From NCBI RefSeq assembly GCF_000974425.1, contig NZ_CP010429.1:6744001-6808000 (forward strand): a stretch of 64,000 nucleotides of DNA. Direction: 5' to 3'. Position 1 is the stretch's first letter. Each line of letters opens with the position of its first letter. A program made the translations under genes and the position numbers. The notes beneath the pieces were generated by a model. It saw only the letters and a list, made by a program, of their open reading frames with translations. It did no database searches and had not been told where the DNA came from. Shown here piece by piece: positions 53,625 to 61,538 of the stretch. The DNA comes from Spirosoma radiotolerans. GTDB lineage: Bacteria > Bacteroidota > Bacteroidia > Cytophagales > Spirosomataceae.

Positions 53625-54104
53625 ATGCTAAGTGAATTAACCTCCGATATGATCGAGAGCATGCTGGGCAATCAGTACTACGGCCGGATTGCCTGCGCTG
53701 CCGGGAGCCGGATTCTAATCGAACCTATGATGTACTACTATGACGGTCATTATATTTATGGTCTTACTCGTCAGGGCACCAAAACGCAGCTGCTGCACCA
53801 AAATCCAAACGTAGCCTTCGAAATCGATGAAGCGATCAGCCTGGACATCTGGCGAAGTGTGGTCATTGAGGGCGTCTACGAAGAATTGCAGGAGGAAGAC
53901 CGCGATTATGCGCTTTACTTGTTGAAAAAACGTAAAATACCGGTCTTTGCCGATGAACGGTTTGGTTATCCTGACGTGCCCGTACCGGCCGATCTGAAAG
54001 TAATCTACCCAGTCGTCTATCGCATACAAATTATGAGCAAAACGGGGCGTTGCTATCAACGCCATCCACACTCTAAATCAGTACAAGCGGCTCATCTGGG
54101 CTAA
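53625..54104 (+). CDS. Pyridoxamine 5'-phosphate oxidase-like FMN-binding protein
   Basis: The start at ATG 53625 (MLSELTSDMIESMLGNQYYG) is preferred over ATG 53571. The 159-residue protein is a small split-barrel flavin protein of the NimA/HugZ/PNPOx-like group, with GRIACAAGSRILIEPMMYYYDG, GTKTQLLHQNPNVAFEIDEA and WRSVVIEGVYEEL. Such proteins bind FMN or F420-like cofactors and reduce small substrates; a real pyridoxamine oxidase would be longer and carry other residues. Its position in a stress/fermentation cluster suggests a redox role under low oxygen. The D-lactate dehydrogenase remnant begins about 20 bp after its stop. Confidence 0.82.
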   Translation: MLSELTSDMIESMLGNQYYGRIACAAGSRILIEPMMYYYDGHYIYGLTRQGTKTQLLHQNPNVAFEIDEAISLDIWRSVVIEGVYEELQEEDRDYALYLLKKRKIPVFADERFGYPDVPVPADLKVIYPVVYRIQIMSKTGRCYQRHPHSKSVQAAHLG

Positions 54105-54125
54105 AAATCTCACGCCCATACGCTT

Positions 54126-54592
54126 CTGCGTGTTCCGTACCATTCGCCTTACTCTGGGATTCGGCTGTACGGTATTGGCTATGACCTTCGGGCCGATCCA
54201 AAACGTGGGGAAGCGGGCGTGAAATACGGGCTATTATTAATCTTCTGCAACAGTCCAACATTACTGTGCTCCATTGGCCACTCACACCACTTACTGAGCG
54301 TATTATAAACGCTCAATCATTGACCGCGCTCAAATCAAGCGCTATTTTAGTGAACACGGATTGAGGGCGATTGGTCGATACGAAAGCCGTACTGGATGCC
54401 GGGCAGTTGTCAGCTTCTTATACCACCGATGTCTATGAGCGGGAGCGCTCCTATTTCCACTATGATTATACCCGCAAACCGATCAAGGGCGACGTGTTAA
54501 ACTGGTTGCAAAATCACCCAAACGTAGCTATGATTCGCTTTCTGTTTGCTCATCGTGGATGCGTCCAATGCCTGGATAGATCCGGGTGGTGA
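54126..54592 (+). pseudogene. D-lactate dehydrogenase remnant (2-hydroxyacid dehydrogenase family)
   Basis: The translation in order: RVPYHSPYS (54126 on), then a frame jump and loss to LGFGCTVLA (54154), another frame for YDLRADPKRGEAGVKYG (54180), and a third for INLLQQSNITVLHWPLTPLT (54236). That frame continues through ERIINAQSLTALKSSAILVN, an in-frame TGA (54362-54364), and GRLVDTKAVLDAGQLS. It ends at DVYERERSYFHYD and RKPIKGDVLNWLQNHPNV. These are the NAD-binding and catalytic blocks of fermentative D-lactate dehydrogenase. There are at least three frame changes, a stop, and lost N- and C-terminal ends, so it cannot make a working enzyme. Confidence 0.82.
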
Positions 54593-54675
54593 GGTTTGTT
54601 CGCTACTGCCCAGCTTGGCGGCTGCATTCGAATAGGAAGCGGCATCGAAGCAGGAGGGCATACAGCGATCAAATG

Positions 54676-54732
54676 GTTCATACCAGTAGAAAGTCGCGGG
54701 CTAATAACCCGCGACTTTCTACTGGTATGAAC
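54676..54732. terminator. Perfect 25-bp inverted repeat, 7-nt loop
   Basis: Arms 54676-54700 and 54708-54732 are perfectly complementary around CTAATAA. It lies 11 bp after the stop of the minus-strand universal stress protein gene and after the lactate dehydrogenase remnant. Probably a terminator for the stress-protein gene; there is no strong U-tract. Confidence 0.7.
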
Positions 54733-54742
54733 GTTGTCCAAT

Positions 54743-55570
54743 TCATATGCGCATGACCAAAACGGGCTTTTGGGAATGATTCAGTACATCTTCGGCGACA
54801 CTGCCTGACAGAAAGTGCCGCAACCCCTTGTAGCCGTGGGTAACCAGCACAATCAGGTCTGCATTTGCCTCATCAGCATAGTCGAGAATACCTCCCGATA
54901 CATCGCGGGATTTATAAACCGTAGCGGTAAACTCTGTAATCCCTTCTGCTCTGGCAAATTCATTTATCCAGTCACGGATGCCTTCTGGGACCCGACTGTC
55001 GGTGGGTGTTTGTACATAGAGAAACTGGTACTTTTTCCCTTCGCTTAATGGAAAGGAATAGGGCTGAACGGCTTTTAAGCGGTCATCCACATCGATGGCA
55101 TAAACAATTTTTTCGGGACGAAACGGGACAACAGGTTTCTTTATAATCAGTACCGGGCAGTGCGCATGCCGGACAATGCTCTCGGCATTGGAGCCCACCA
55201 GCCACTCTTCCAGACCTGATGCGCCTTCCGAACTCATTACAATCAGGTCGGCGGGCCGATCCGTAACATTGTGAATCAGCCCTTGGCCATTGGTCAGTAA
55301 GGTTGGAACAATGGTAACGCCTTTGTATTTTTCATTCGCTACCAGACGATTCAGGGCTATTTTTGCTTCCTGTTCCAGTTGCCGCCATTCGTCGACTGTA
55401 TAGCTAGTGGTAATCGACACGGCTTCCGGATAAGCAGCCACAGGCAAGGGATACACCACCGAATGCAGCAGAAGTATCGTAGACTGATAGGTTCGGGCAA
55501 TCTCTACCGCCACTGAAAGAGCCGCTTCTGAGGCAGCACTCAAGTCGGTAGGAACAAGGATCGTTTTCAT
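54743..55570 (-). CDS. Universal stress protein, two UspA domains
   Basis: The start at 55570 (MKTILVPTDLSAASEAALSV) is used instead of the upstream 55597, since Usp domains begin this way. The 275-residue protein has two UspA domains (about 1-145 and 155-275). The first contains GASGLEEWLVGSNAESIVRH and the second GYKGLRHFLSGSVAEDVLNH, the C-terminal G-x(9)-G-S ATP-loop of the family, complete in both. Tandem-domain Usp proteins occur in low-oxygen and energy-stress regulons. A TGAT-N4-ATCA site lies about 80 bp upstream. It is one of two such genes in the island. Confidence 0.9.
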   Translation of the reverse strand: MKTILVPTDLSAASEAALSVAVEIARTYQSTILLLHSVVYPLPVAAYPEAVSITTSYTVDEWRQLEQEAKIALNRLVANEKYKGVTIVPTLLTNGQGLIHNVTDRPADLIVMSSEGASGLEEWLVGSNAESIVRHAHCPVLIIKKPVVPFRPEKIVYAIDVDDRLKAVQPYSFPLSEGKKYQFLYVQTPTDSRVPEGIRDWINEFARAEGITEFTATVYKSRDVSGGILDYADEANADLIVLVTHGYKGLRHFLSGSVAEDVLNHSQKPVLVMRI

Positions 55571-55927
55571 CGGGAGGAAGTTTTGATTTATGGACAAAGG
55601 AATCCCGGCTCGGTCATTTATACACTGACGGTCAGTACGTAACCGCCTGATTTATATCACATAGGAACCTGACTTCCTGCCGAGCCATTTCCTTGTTTCG
55701 TCGATTCATCCCCAGCCTTTTCGACGGTTGGACAAGGCCTACCGTGCTCAACATGTTTACGTTGATTTTAGCCATCATCTGACTCATACTTTCCTGACCA
55801 AGGTCTCGCCTGTTCCTGATGCAGGTCATGCCATCATCTGTCTGCTAACTCTACTTTTGTCATGCTCAAGTTGAAGAACCGACCGCAGATCACTAGGTTA
55901 TTTTTTGCATTCATAGCCGACTTAAAG
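55571..55927. other. Divergent intergenic region with an FNR-like palindrome
   Basis: About 357 bp between the universal stress protein gene (minus) and the alcohol dehydrogenase gene (plus). It contains TGATTTATATCA (55648-55659), which has the TGAT-N4-ATCA form of Fnr/Crp-family sites. A 65-codon frame on the minus strand (55632-55829) has no recognisable features. Confidence 0.45.
55648..55659. promoter_or_regulatory. Candidate Fnr/Crp-family site
   Basis: TGATTTATATCA has the form TGAT-N4-ATCA, a perfect 12-bp palindrome, 78 bp upstream of the universal stress protein start and 269 bp upstream of the alcohol dehydrogenase start. It is the only such site I noticed in the island. Confidence 0.4.
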
Positions 55928-57013
55928 ATGATACCAACTACCATGAAAGCCGCTGTTGCCCGAGCGTACGGGCAGCCGCTCCAGCTAGAAGAGGTTCCTG
56001 TTCCTGCCCTTATACCAGGCCGGATTTTAGTCAAAGTGGCTGCCTGTGGGGTTTGCCATACCGATTTGCACGCCATCAACGGCGATTGGCCGGTCAAGGC
56101 AACCTTGCCATTAATTCCCGGTCACGAAGGTGTTGGAACGGTAGTGGCCATTGGCGAGGGCGTCACCCAGGTAAAGGTAGGCGATCGGGTGGGAGTTCCC
56201 TGGCTCTATACGGCCTGTGGTCATTGCGAGCACTGCCATACGGGCTGGGAAACGCTTTGCGAACGTCAGCAGAATACCGGCTATTCGGTGCAGGGAAGCT
56301 ATGCGGAATACGTACTGGCTGACCCGAACTATATCGGAATTCTGCCCGATTCCCTATCGTTTGAGGAAGCTGCGCCCATCCTGTGCGCGGGCGTTACGGT
56401 GTACAAAGGTTTGAAAGAAACGGAAGTAAAACCCGGCCAATGGGTCGTCATATCCGGTATCGGGGGCTTAGGTCACCTGGCGGTTCAGTATGCCAAAGCC
56501 ATGGGCATGAAAGTAGTGGCGGTGGATATTCAGGATGACAAATTAGACCTGGCGAAAAGCGTAGGGGCCGATCTGCTCATCAACGCGCTGAACGAAGATC
56601 CCGTGGGCGCTATTCAACGCCTAATTAGGGGAGCGCATGGCGTTCTGGTCACTGCCGTTTCCCGTTCGGCGTTTGCGCAGGCTGTTGGGATGTTGCGCCG
56701 ACACGGGACGCTGGCCTTGGTCGGCCTGCCACCAGGTGATTTTGATCTGAATATTTTCGATATAGTGCTCACACGCAAGACCGTTCGCGGATCTATTGTC
56801 GGTACCCGTCAGGACCTGGTCGAGAGTCTGGCTTTTGCTGCCGATGGGAAAGTGAAGGTCCACTACCATGCGGATCGGTTAGAGAATATCAATCAGGTAC
56901 TTGCCGATATGACTGCCGGTAAAATAGACGGGCGAGTAGTACTGCGTATGTCAGAAACGGAAGCGAGCCAGCAAGCGAGTTTGCCGGTTAACCGTACGCT
57001 GATGGCTGTTTAA
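55928..57013 (+). CDS. Zinc-dependent alcohol dehydrogenase (AdhP-like)
   Basis: The start at ATG 55928 (MIPTTMKAAVARAYGQPLQ) or 55943 fits the family; the in-frame ATG at 55862 adds an unconserved leader. The ~361-residue medium-chain dehydrogenase has catalytic zinc ligands in CGVCHTDLH (Cys 43) and PGHEGVG (His and Glu). The structural-zinc Cys set is CGHCEHCHTGWETLC, and the NAD loop is GIGGLGHLAVQ. It should interconvert acetaldehyde and ethanol or similar alcohols with NADH. Next to phosphoketolase and acetate kinase it provides a route to re-oxidise NADH when oxygen is low. It ends at a hairpin followed by T-rich sequence. Confidence 0.92.
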   Translation: MIPTTMKAAVARAYGQPLQLEEVPVPALIPGRILVKVAACGVCHTDLHAINGDWPVKATLPLIPGHEGVGTVVAIGEGVTQVKVGDRVGVPWLYTACGHCEHCHTGWETLCERQQNTGYSVQGSYAEYVLADPNYIGILPDSLSFEEAAPILCAGVTVYKGLKETEVKPGQWVVISGIGGLGHLAVQYAKAMGMKVVAVDIQDDKLDLAKSVGADLLINALNEDPVGAIQRLIRGAHGVLVTAVSRSAFAQAVGMLRRHGTLALVGLPPGDFDLNIFDIVLTRKTVRGSIVGTRQDLVESLAFAADGKVKVHYHADRLENINQVLADMTAGKIDGRVVLRMSETEASQQASLPVNRTLMAV

Positions 57014-57036
57014 CCGGCTATGCTAAATACCATCGT

Positions 57037-57080
57037 TATTGACAGGGCCGGGCAAAACCAGGGCCCTGTCAATAGTTTTT
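57037..57080 (+). terminator. Terminator after the alcohol dehydrogenase gene
   Basis: The stem TATTGACAGGGCC / GGCCCTGTCAATA (57037-57049 and 57062-57074) is perfect with a 12-nt loop and is followed by GTTTTTG. Confidence 0.8.
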
Positions 57081-57390
57081 GCTGGTTTCATCGGCACCGC
57101 TTACCTGATTAACCTGGTTGCTGGCCGATAGCATGATCGTAGGAGTGCAGTTAAGAACAAGGAAGCGCATAGCTGATCTAGCAACTCGAATCCATTCATC
57201 CGGGGCATATTCACATTCGGCCAAATCGGATTGAAGCTTGACCGATTAGCCCGCCCGTGCAGTGAGTTAGCTTAAAACATCAAAGCCATCCTTCGCTTCG
57301 AAGACAACAGCCTTTGTGCTGTTTAATCGCACTACACATAAAAAAAGCGGTCATCCTCGTCGTCATCTGTTAACAGTATTCGTATTTTGA
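57080..57390 (-). pseudogene. CheY-like response regulator remnant
   Basis: Read on the minus strand from about 57390: KIRILLTDDDEDDRFF (the acidic pocket and N-terminus of a receiver domain, in a frame that overlaps the last codons of ackA). A frame change follows, then RLNSTKAVVFEAKDGFDVLS, then after another frame change VNMPRMNGFELLDQL (the phosphoacceptor region, with Asp replaced by Asn), then after a further shift TPTIMLSASNQ (the conserved Thr/Ser switch block). The sequence order is that of a stand-alone receiver, but stops and shifts interrupt it. It fills most of the 349-bp gap between the alcohol dehydrogenase and ackA genes. Confidence 0.72.
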
Positions 57391-58604
57391 CCAGGGTCGG
57401 CTGAGAAAGTGTTGGATTGTGCTTGGCCAAGTGCGAGGAACTGTCGGGTGTGGCGGGCAATCATGATTTCTTCGTTGGTGGGAATAATGCGTACTACTGG
57501 TAAATGCCCTTCAGGGGAAATAACAGCCGCACTGGCTGCGTTCCGGTCAGGATCGAGGACAATACCCAGATAATCGAGTTGAGCGCAGATTTGGGTTCGA
57601 ATGGCTGGCGCTTGTTCACCCATGCCGCCCGTGAATACCAGGGTATCAAGCCCGTTTAATACCGTTAGCATAGCGCCCATCTGTTTGCGAGCCTGATAAC
57701 AAAACAAATCAATGGCCTGAGCCGCTGCCTGATTATGGGGTGCCTGCTGAAGTAATTCCTGCATATCGGAACTAAGGCCGGATACACCCCGCAGACCAGA
57801 TTCATCATTGAGTAGATGACTCAGGGCCGAGGCCTCCATCTGTTTGTTTGTGAGCAGATACAGCAGTACGCCGGGGTCAAGATCGCCCGAGCGTGTCCCC
57901 ATCATGAGGCCTCCAGTCGGAGTAAACCCCATCGTCGTGTCCAGGCTTTTACCCTGGCGAACGGCGGTCATGCTGGCGCCATTTCCCAAGTGTGCCAGCA
58001 AAATCCGGCCTTGGGCCGCTTCCGGCCCGGCTTCTCTGGCAAGCTGACTTAACACATATTCGTAGGATAATCCATGAAACCCGTAGCGAATGAGCCCTTC
58101 GTCGGCCAATTGGCGCGGTATCGGTAAGCGTTTGGCTAGATCGGGCATGGTTTGATGAAAGGCCGTGTCGAAGCAAACCACCTGGGGCAGCTCAGGATAT
58201 AACTGGCTAACGGCCTCAATCAGGCTGATTTCAGCAGGCAGGTGGTCGGGGGCTAATGGAATCAGTAATCGCAAATCAGCCAAAAGTTCGGGCGTCACTC
58301 GCTGAGGTGTTCGGTACGTTATTCCTCCATGCACAAGTCGATGACCCACCGCGCAAAGCCGAATAGTCGGCTGCTCCTGCAACCAATTGAAAAGGAAGGT
58401 TAAGGCGGCTGAATGGTCGGGTAAATCGCATTGGATGCTTTGGATTCGGTGCTGACGGTCTGTTGTCTCTAACCGCCCATTATCCAGTCCGATCCGGGTC
58501 AATTTACCTGATAGCCACCGTTGTTCATCTGCCGGATAAACGGCAAATTTTAAACTGGATGAACCACTGTTCAGAACGAGTACTGGCGAGTCAGGTATCA
58601 GCAT
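57363..58604 (-). CDS. ackA: Acetate kinase
   Basis: Acetate kinase makes ATP and acetate from acetyl-phosphate. The start at 58604 (MLIPDSPVLVLNSGSSSLKF) matches the family; the upstream ATG at 58736 would add 44 residues. Motifs seen in order: NSGSSSLKF (phosphate loop), GHRLVHGG (Arg-His), VVCFDTAFHQTMP, YGFHGLSYEYV, LAHLGNGASMTAV, and GGLMMGTRSGDLDPG. ADP-side block FTGGMGEQAPAIR is near 320-332. Length about 413, slightly over the usual 400. The last ten or so codons run into the response-regulator remnant in another frame, and the short tail (SADPGQNTNTVNR) is not conserved. No pta gene is needed, because phosphoketolase supplies acetyl-phosphate. Confidence 0.94.
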   Translation of the reverse strand: MLIPDSPVLVLNSGSSSLKFAVYPADEQRWLSGKLTRIGLDNGRLETTDRQHRIQSIQCDLPDHSAALTFLFNWLQEQPTIRLCAVGHRLVHGGITYRTPQRVTPELLADLRLLIPLAPDHLPAEISLIEAVSQLYPELPQVVCFDTAFHQTMPDLAKRLPIPRQLADEGLIRYGFHGLSYEYVLSQLAREAGPEAAQGRILLAHLGNGASMTAVRQGKSLDTTMGFTPTGGLMMGTRSGDLDPGVLLYLLTNKQMEASALSHLLNDESGLRGVSGLSSDMQELLQQAPHNQAAAQAIDLFCYQARKQMGAMLTVLNGLDTLVFTGGMGEQAPAIRTQICAQLDYLGIVLDPDRNAASAAVISPEGHLPVVRIIPTNEEIMIARHTRQFLALGQAQSNTFSADPGQNTNTVNR

Positions 58605-58837
58605 AGTATTTATTCGAATCAGCGTATATGCCCGTTGCAAGTGTGCCGACAGGGTTAATTCGCAAATCTGAGGATGTAATTCCTTATTTTGACTTGAACC
58701 GAATGGCTCTGGAGTATTACGAGAAACTGTATTCACTTCCGCAGTTGGTCTCCGCTTTCACCGAACTTGTAACTGCCTACTAGTATGGTTCTGCCTGTGC
58801 AGCGAAGGGGTAGAGTAAGTTCGATAAAACCAGTGTT
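58605..58837. other. Spacer upstream of ackA
   Basis: About 230 bp between the ackA start and the P-type ATPase remnant. An in-frame extension of ackA runs to 58736 but is not conserved in style. No -7 motif or palindrome found. Confidence 0.35.
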
Positions 58838-59177
58838 TCAGCAATTCAGATAATCAGCACAGTGGTTGATGCTGGCAGAACCGATTCCATAAACCAGCCC
58901 GTCTGGAAGAGCCAGATCAATACACCAAAGCTTATGTATATGTAGTCGAATACGGAACTGCGCCAGCAGAAGCAGCGACATTGGACTTTTGAACTGGTGC
59001 ATCAACAGGCCAATCGCCGGCAACGGCCGTTTACGCTGGAGCTGATTCAACCCCGTTGTTCTTCAAATCGGATCGATCCGTCCGTAGTCCCCATTCGGTT
59101 GTTATTAATTGAGCCAGTAACGTATCGGATGGTATTGCCCAGTATGTTGACAAGGGGGCAGTTTCAGTTGGTAACAT
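58838..59177 (-). pseudogene. MgtA-type P-type ATPase remnant, ends only
   Basis: On the minus strand: STYWAIPSDTLLAQL, then EWGLRTDRSDLKNNG (the cytoplasmic N-terminal motif of P-type ATPases). A one-base insertion in a G run near 59050 changes frame to LNQLQRKRPLPAIGLLMHQF and KSPMSLLLL (first membrane helix). The next frame reads VFDYIYISFGVLIWLFQTGW and FMESVLPASTTVLII, which is the C-terminal end of Mg-translocating ATPases (helices 9-10), ending at a stop. The middle of about 700 residues, including the phosphorylation site, is gone. This is an internal deletion plus frameshifts in a former Mg2+ or proton pump gene. Confidence 0.78.
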
Positions 59178-59360
59178 ATCGACGCTAGTCAAGTTTTTTT
59201 GGGTTTTAGCGTAAACCAATAACCAGCCCAGGAGCGCCGAACGGGTTCATTAAAACGCACAGGGGGCTGATGGCAACTCCTCTCACAATACATGCCAACA
59301 GGGCAATGGATTAGACTTCTGAATACGTACTAAAAATGGAAAGTTCCAGATTTGGTACGG

Positions 59361-60179
59361 TTAAACAACAGCCACCAATGGAATATCCGTCAGGCGGGCC
59401 ATGCGCTGCGTTTCTCCCTCCGACAGCAGCTTCTGCAGCCAGCTTCGGGTTTGAGGCAGCATAATGATCAGGTCAGCTTTGTTGGTATGGGCAAAGTTCA
59501 GCAACGTATCGGGTACGCTCTCCCCCGCTATTATACTCAATGTATGAGGCTGCGGAACCAGTAGCCGCCGGATATGCTCCGCCCGCTCTGTCAAAACCGC
59601 ATCATCCGCATTTTCGCTGACACATAGTACGTTGATGACGCAGCCAGCCTTTCGCGTAAAGGTCAGAGCGGTTTCCAGGGCAACCGCATTTGGGGGCTGG
59701 GACAGATCGATGCAAAGGACACTGTTTTTTATGCCTGCATAGCCTGCACCGGGGGGAATCAGCAAAAGAGGAATTTCGGTTTCGGCCACCATACCGGTTG
59801 CAATGCTGCCCATCAATTGTGCGCTGGCAGGGGCCGTTCCTACAGTAGACATGACCAATAAATCAGCCTGTACCGCTTTTGTTACCTCACGAATGGCGTT
59901 CATTGTATGGCCTTCCCGAACGATGCATTGAATGGGTGCATCAGGATGAACATCGTTTCGAATTTCTTTGGCCAGGTGATTGAGCGCCTTTTCACTGTCC
60001 TCCTGCATGGCCTTGACCGAAAGTGGGAAATCGCCGGTTTTGGCTGGATTATCAGGCCAAAGATGAAAGGCGTGAAATAAAATGAGTTGTGCTTTCTGCT
60101 CTTTAGCCAGGTGAGCCGCAAAATAGGCTGCTTGTTTGGCGTTGTTGGAAAAATCGGTAGCAAGAACAATGGTTCTCAT
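59361..60179 (-). CDS. Universal stress protein, two UspA domains
   Basis: The 272-residue protein starts MRTIVLATDFSNNAKQAAYF and has two Usp domains (about 1-145 and 150-272). The first ends with the loop GTAPASAQLMGSIATGMVAE. The second has LIIMLPQTRSWLQKLLSEGE, where the usual G-x(9)-G-S loop is not complete, so ATP binding may be confined to the first domain. It is a second, divergent relative of the gene at 54743. Both are on the minus strand and bracket the ackA and alcohol dehydrogenase genes, which fits a common stress function. Confidence 0.88.
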   Translation of the reverse strand: MRTIVLATDFSNNAKQAAYFAAHLAKEQKAQLILFHAFHLWPDNPAKTGDFPLSVKAMQEDSEKALNHLAKEIRNDVHPDAPIQCIVREGHTMNAIREVTKAVQADLLVMSTVGTAPASAQLMGSIATGMVAETEIPLLLIPPGAGYAGIKNSVLCIDLSQPPNAVALETALTFTRKAGCVINVLCVSENADDAVLTERAEHIRRLLVPQPHTLSIIAGESVPDTLLNFAHTNKADLIIMLPQTRSWLQKLLSEGETQRMARLTDIPLVAVV

Positions 60180-60744
60180 AAGTCAGTTGGTTAGCGAGTC
60201 ACCAAATAATCAGGAAAGTCGTCGGTCTCAAAAGTCGAATCAACCGAGCCATTCTGTGAAGGAAAAGGCCGTTTTCATAAACTTCGTTTAGCTATTCTTG
60301 ACGGATCAAAAATAGTAAGCCCACTCAATGTACTCGATGAGTGGGCTTAGGCTACGACCTGATTATGCTCAGTCGGTTGGGATCGACCGATTTTAACTAC
60401 TCTTTTGGCGTTACAATGCACTAACTTCACTATTGCCTGTTGCGGATAATTCATCCATAGCACGAGTGCTTTTAAATATGGGCTGTAAGCAGATGTTTGG
60501 TGCAAAAACCAATACTGACTCAAAATTTCCTTGCAAATCCTTTCTTGAAAAAGTTAGTTCTAAACAGCATGTTTGTCGAGCTTACTAATCATCTTACAGG
60601 TTTTTGCAACTGCCTGGCATAGGATAGCTAATACAAAAGATAAGAAACAGAATAGCCCATGGTTGATAAAACCAAAAAATACCAGTAATTATACACGATT
60701 TCCTTTATTATGTTATAGTTACATAGAGAAAATTGAGGCCAGGC
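60180..60744. other. Intergenic region between the stress island and the Nudix-type regulator
   Basis: About 565 bp. It holds one strong hairpin (60316-60349, described separately) and becomes AT-rich toward the regulator gene. I find no convincing coding sequence; a 73-codon frame at 60573-60794 runs into the regulator gene and looks random. Confidence 0.4.
60316..60349. terminator. 12-bp hairpin upstream of the second universal stress protein gene
   Basis: The stem TAAGCCCACTCA / TGAGTGGGCTTA is perfect with a 10-nt loop. It may be the end of a lost or short transcript, or a dispersed repeat. No gene on either strand ends close to it. Confidence 0.5.
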
Positions 60745-61509
60745 ATGACATATACCGAACATCTGATTGCTTATTACAAAAAGGTAGCGAGTGAATGTAT
60801 CTCAGGGGTATCACTTGACTGTGTTATTTTTGGGTTTCATGATACAAAACTTAAAGTACTGTTATTGCGCTGGAAAGACACAAAAGAATGGAGCTTACCA
60901 GGCGGGTTTATCTATAAAGCAGAGTCGGTGGATGCAGCCGCCGAGCGGGTATTACACGAGCGAACGGGTTTAAACCAGTTGTTTCTGCAACAATTTCATC
61001 TTTTTGGCGACGCTGTTCGCTATGACCAAAATGACACCTTACGGCGGCAGAAAATGCCCGACTTGTTGTTTGGAATTTGCCCTGACCGTACGATTACAAT
61101 GGGCTATTATGCCCTGGTCGACTATACGAAAGTGACGCCTACGGCCGATTTTCTGTCGGACGAATGCGTCTGGTGCGATGTATCGGACTTACCATCAATG
61201 CTCTATGACCACCGCCAGATCATTGATGTCGCGCTGAAAACCCTTCGGCTGCAACTGAACTGGCAACCCATTGGCCTGAATCTGATGCCCGAAAAATTTA
61301 CGATTCCTGAACTGCAACGCTTATACGAAACCGTGCTTGGGCGGCCCCTGGATGCCCGGAATTTCCATAAGAAAATAACCGGCCTGAGCATTTTGACCCG
61401 CCTGAATGAACGACGGACGGGTGGGGCTCATAAGTCGCCTTACCTGTACCATTTCGACCGGGTGAATTACGAGAAAGCACTCATTAATGGCAATCTGATT
61501 TTCGTCTAA
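60745..61509 (+). CDS. Nudix-like domain plus winged-helix transcriptional regulator (NrtR-like)
   Basis: The start is taken as ATG 60745 (MTYTEHLIAYYKK) rather than the TTG at 60733. The 254-residue protein has an N-terminal Nudix fold (about 20-150). The Nudix box reads GGFIYKAESVDAAAERVLHE then RTGL: the REUxEE part is altered (R-V-L-H-E-R), so hydrolysis is unlikely. The C-terminal region (FTIPELQRLYETVLGRPLDA and NFHKKITGLSILTRLNERR) is the winged helix of NrtR/AraR-type regulators, which use the Nudix fold to sense a metabolite. In Bacteroidota such proteins commonly control sugar use. No sugar operon is adjacent. The target is probably nearby or unlinked. Confidence 0.85.
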   Translation: MTYTEHLIAYYKKVASECISGVSLDCVIFGFHDTKLKVLLLRWKDTKEWSLPGGFIYKAESVDAAAERVLHERTGLNQLFLQQFHLFGDAVRYDQNDTLRRQKMPDLLFGICPDRTITMGYYALVDYTKVTPTADFLSDECVWCDVSDLPSMLYDHRQIIDVALKTLRLQLNWQPIGLNLMPEKFTIPELQRLYETVLGRPLDARNFHKKITGLSILTRLNERRTGGAHKSPYLYHFDRVNYEKALINGNLIFV

Positions 61510-61538
61510 GCTTGAGAAACTGTTTGAATTGGTGAAGG

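Noticed and set aside
55632..55829. 65-codon frame on the minus strand in the Usp/alcohol dehydrogenase gap
   Set aside because: No motif, no signal peptide, no family resemblance, and the gap carries promoter elements. I could not link it to a decayed gene either.
58997..59188. 63-codon frame on the plus strand
   Set aside because: Antisense to the P-type ATPase remnant, which explains the sequence better.
60298..60309. TTGACGGATCAA as an Fnr/Crp site
   Set aside because: The half-sites are separated by the wrong number of bases and the core bases do not fit TTGAT-N4-ATCAA.
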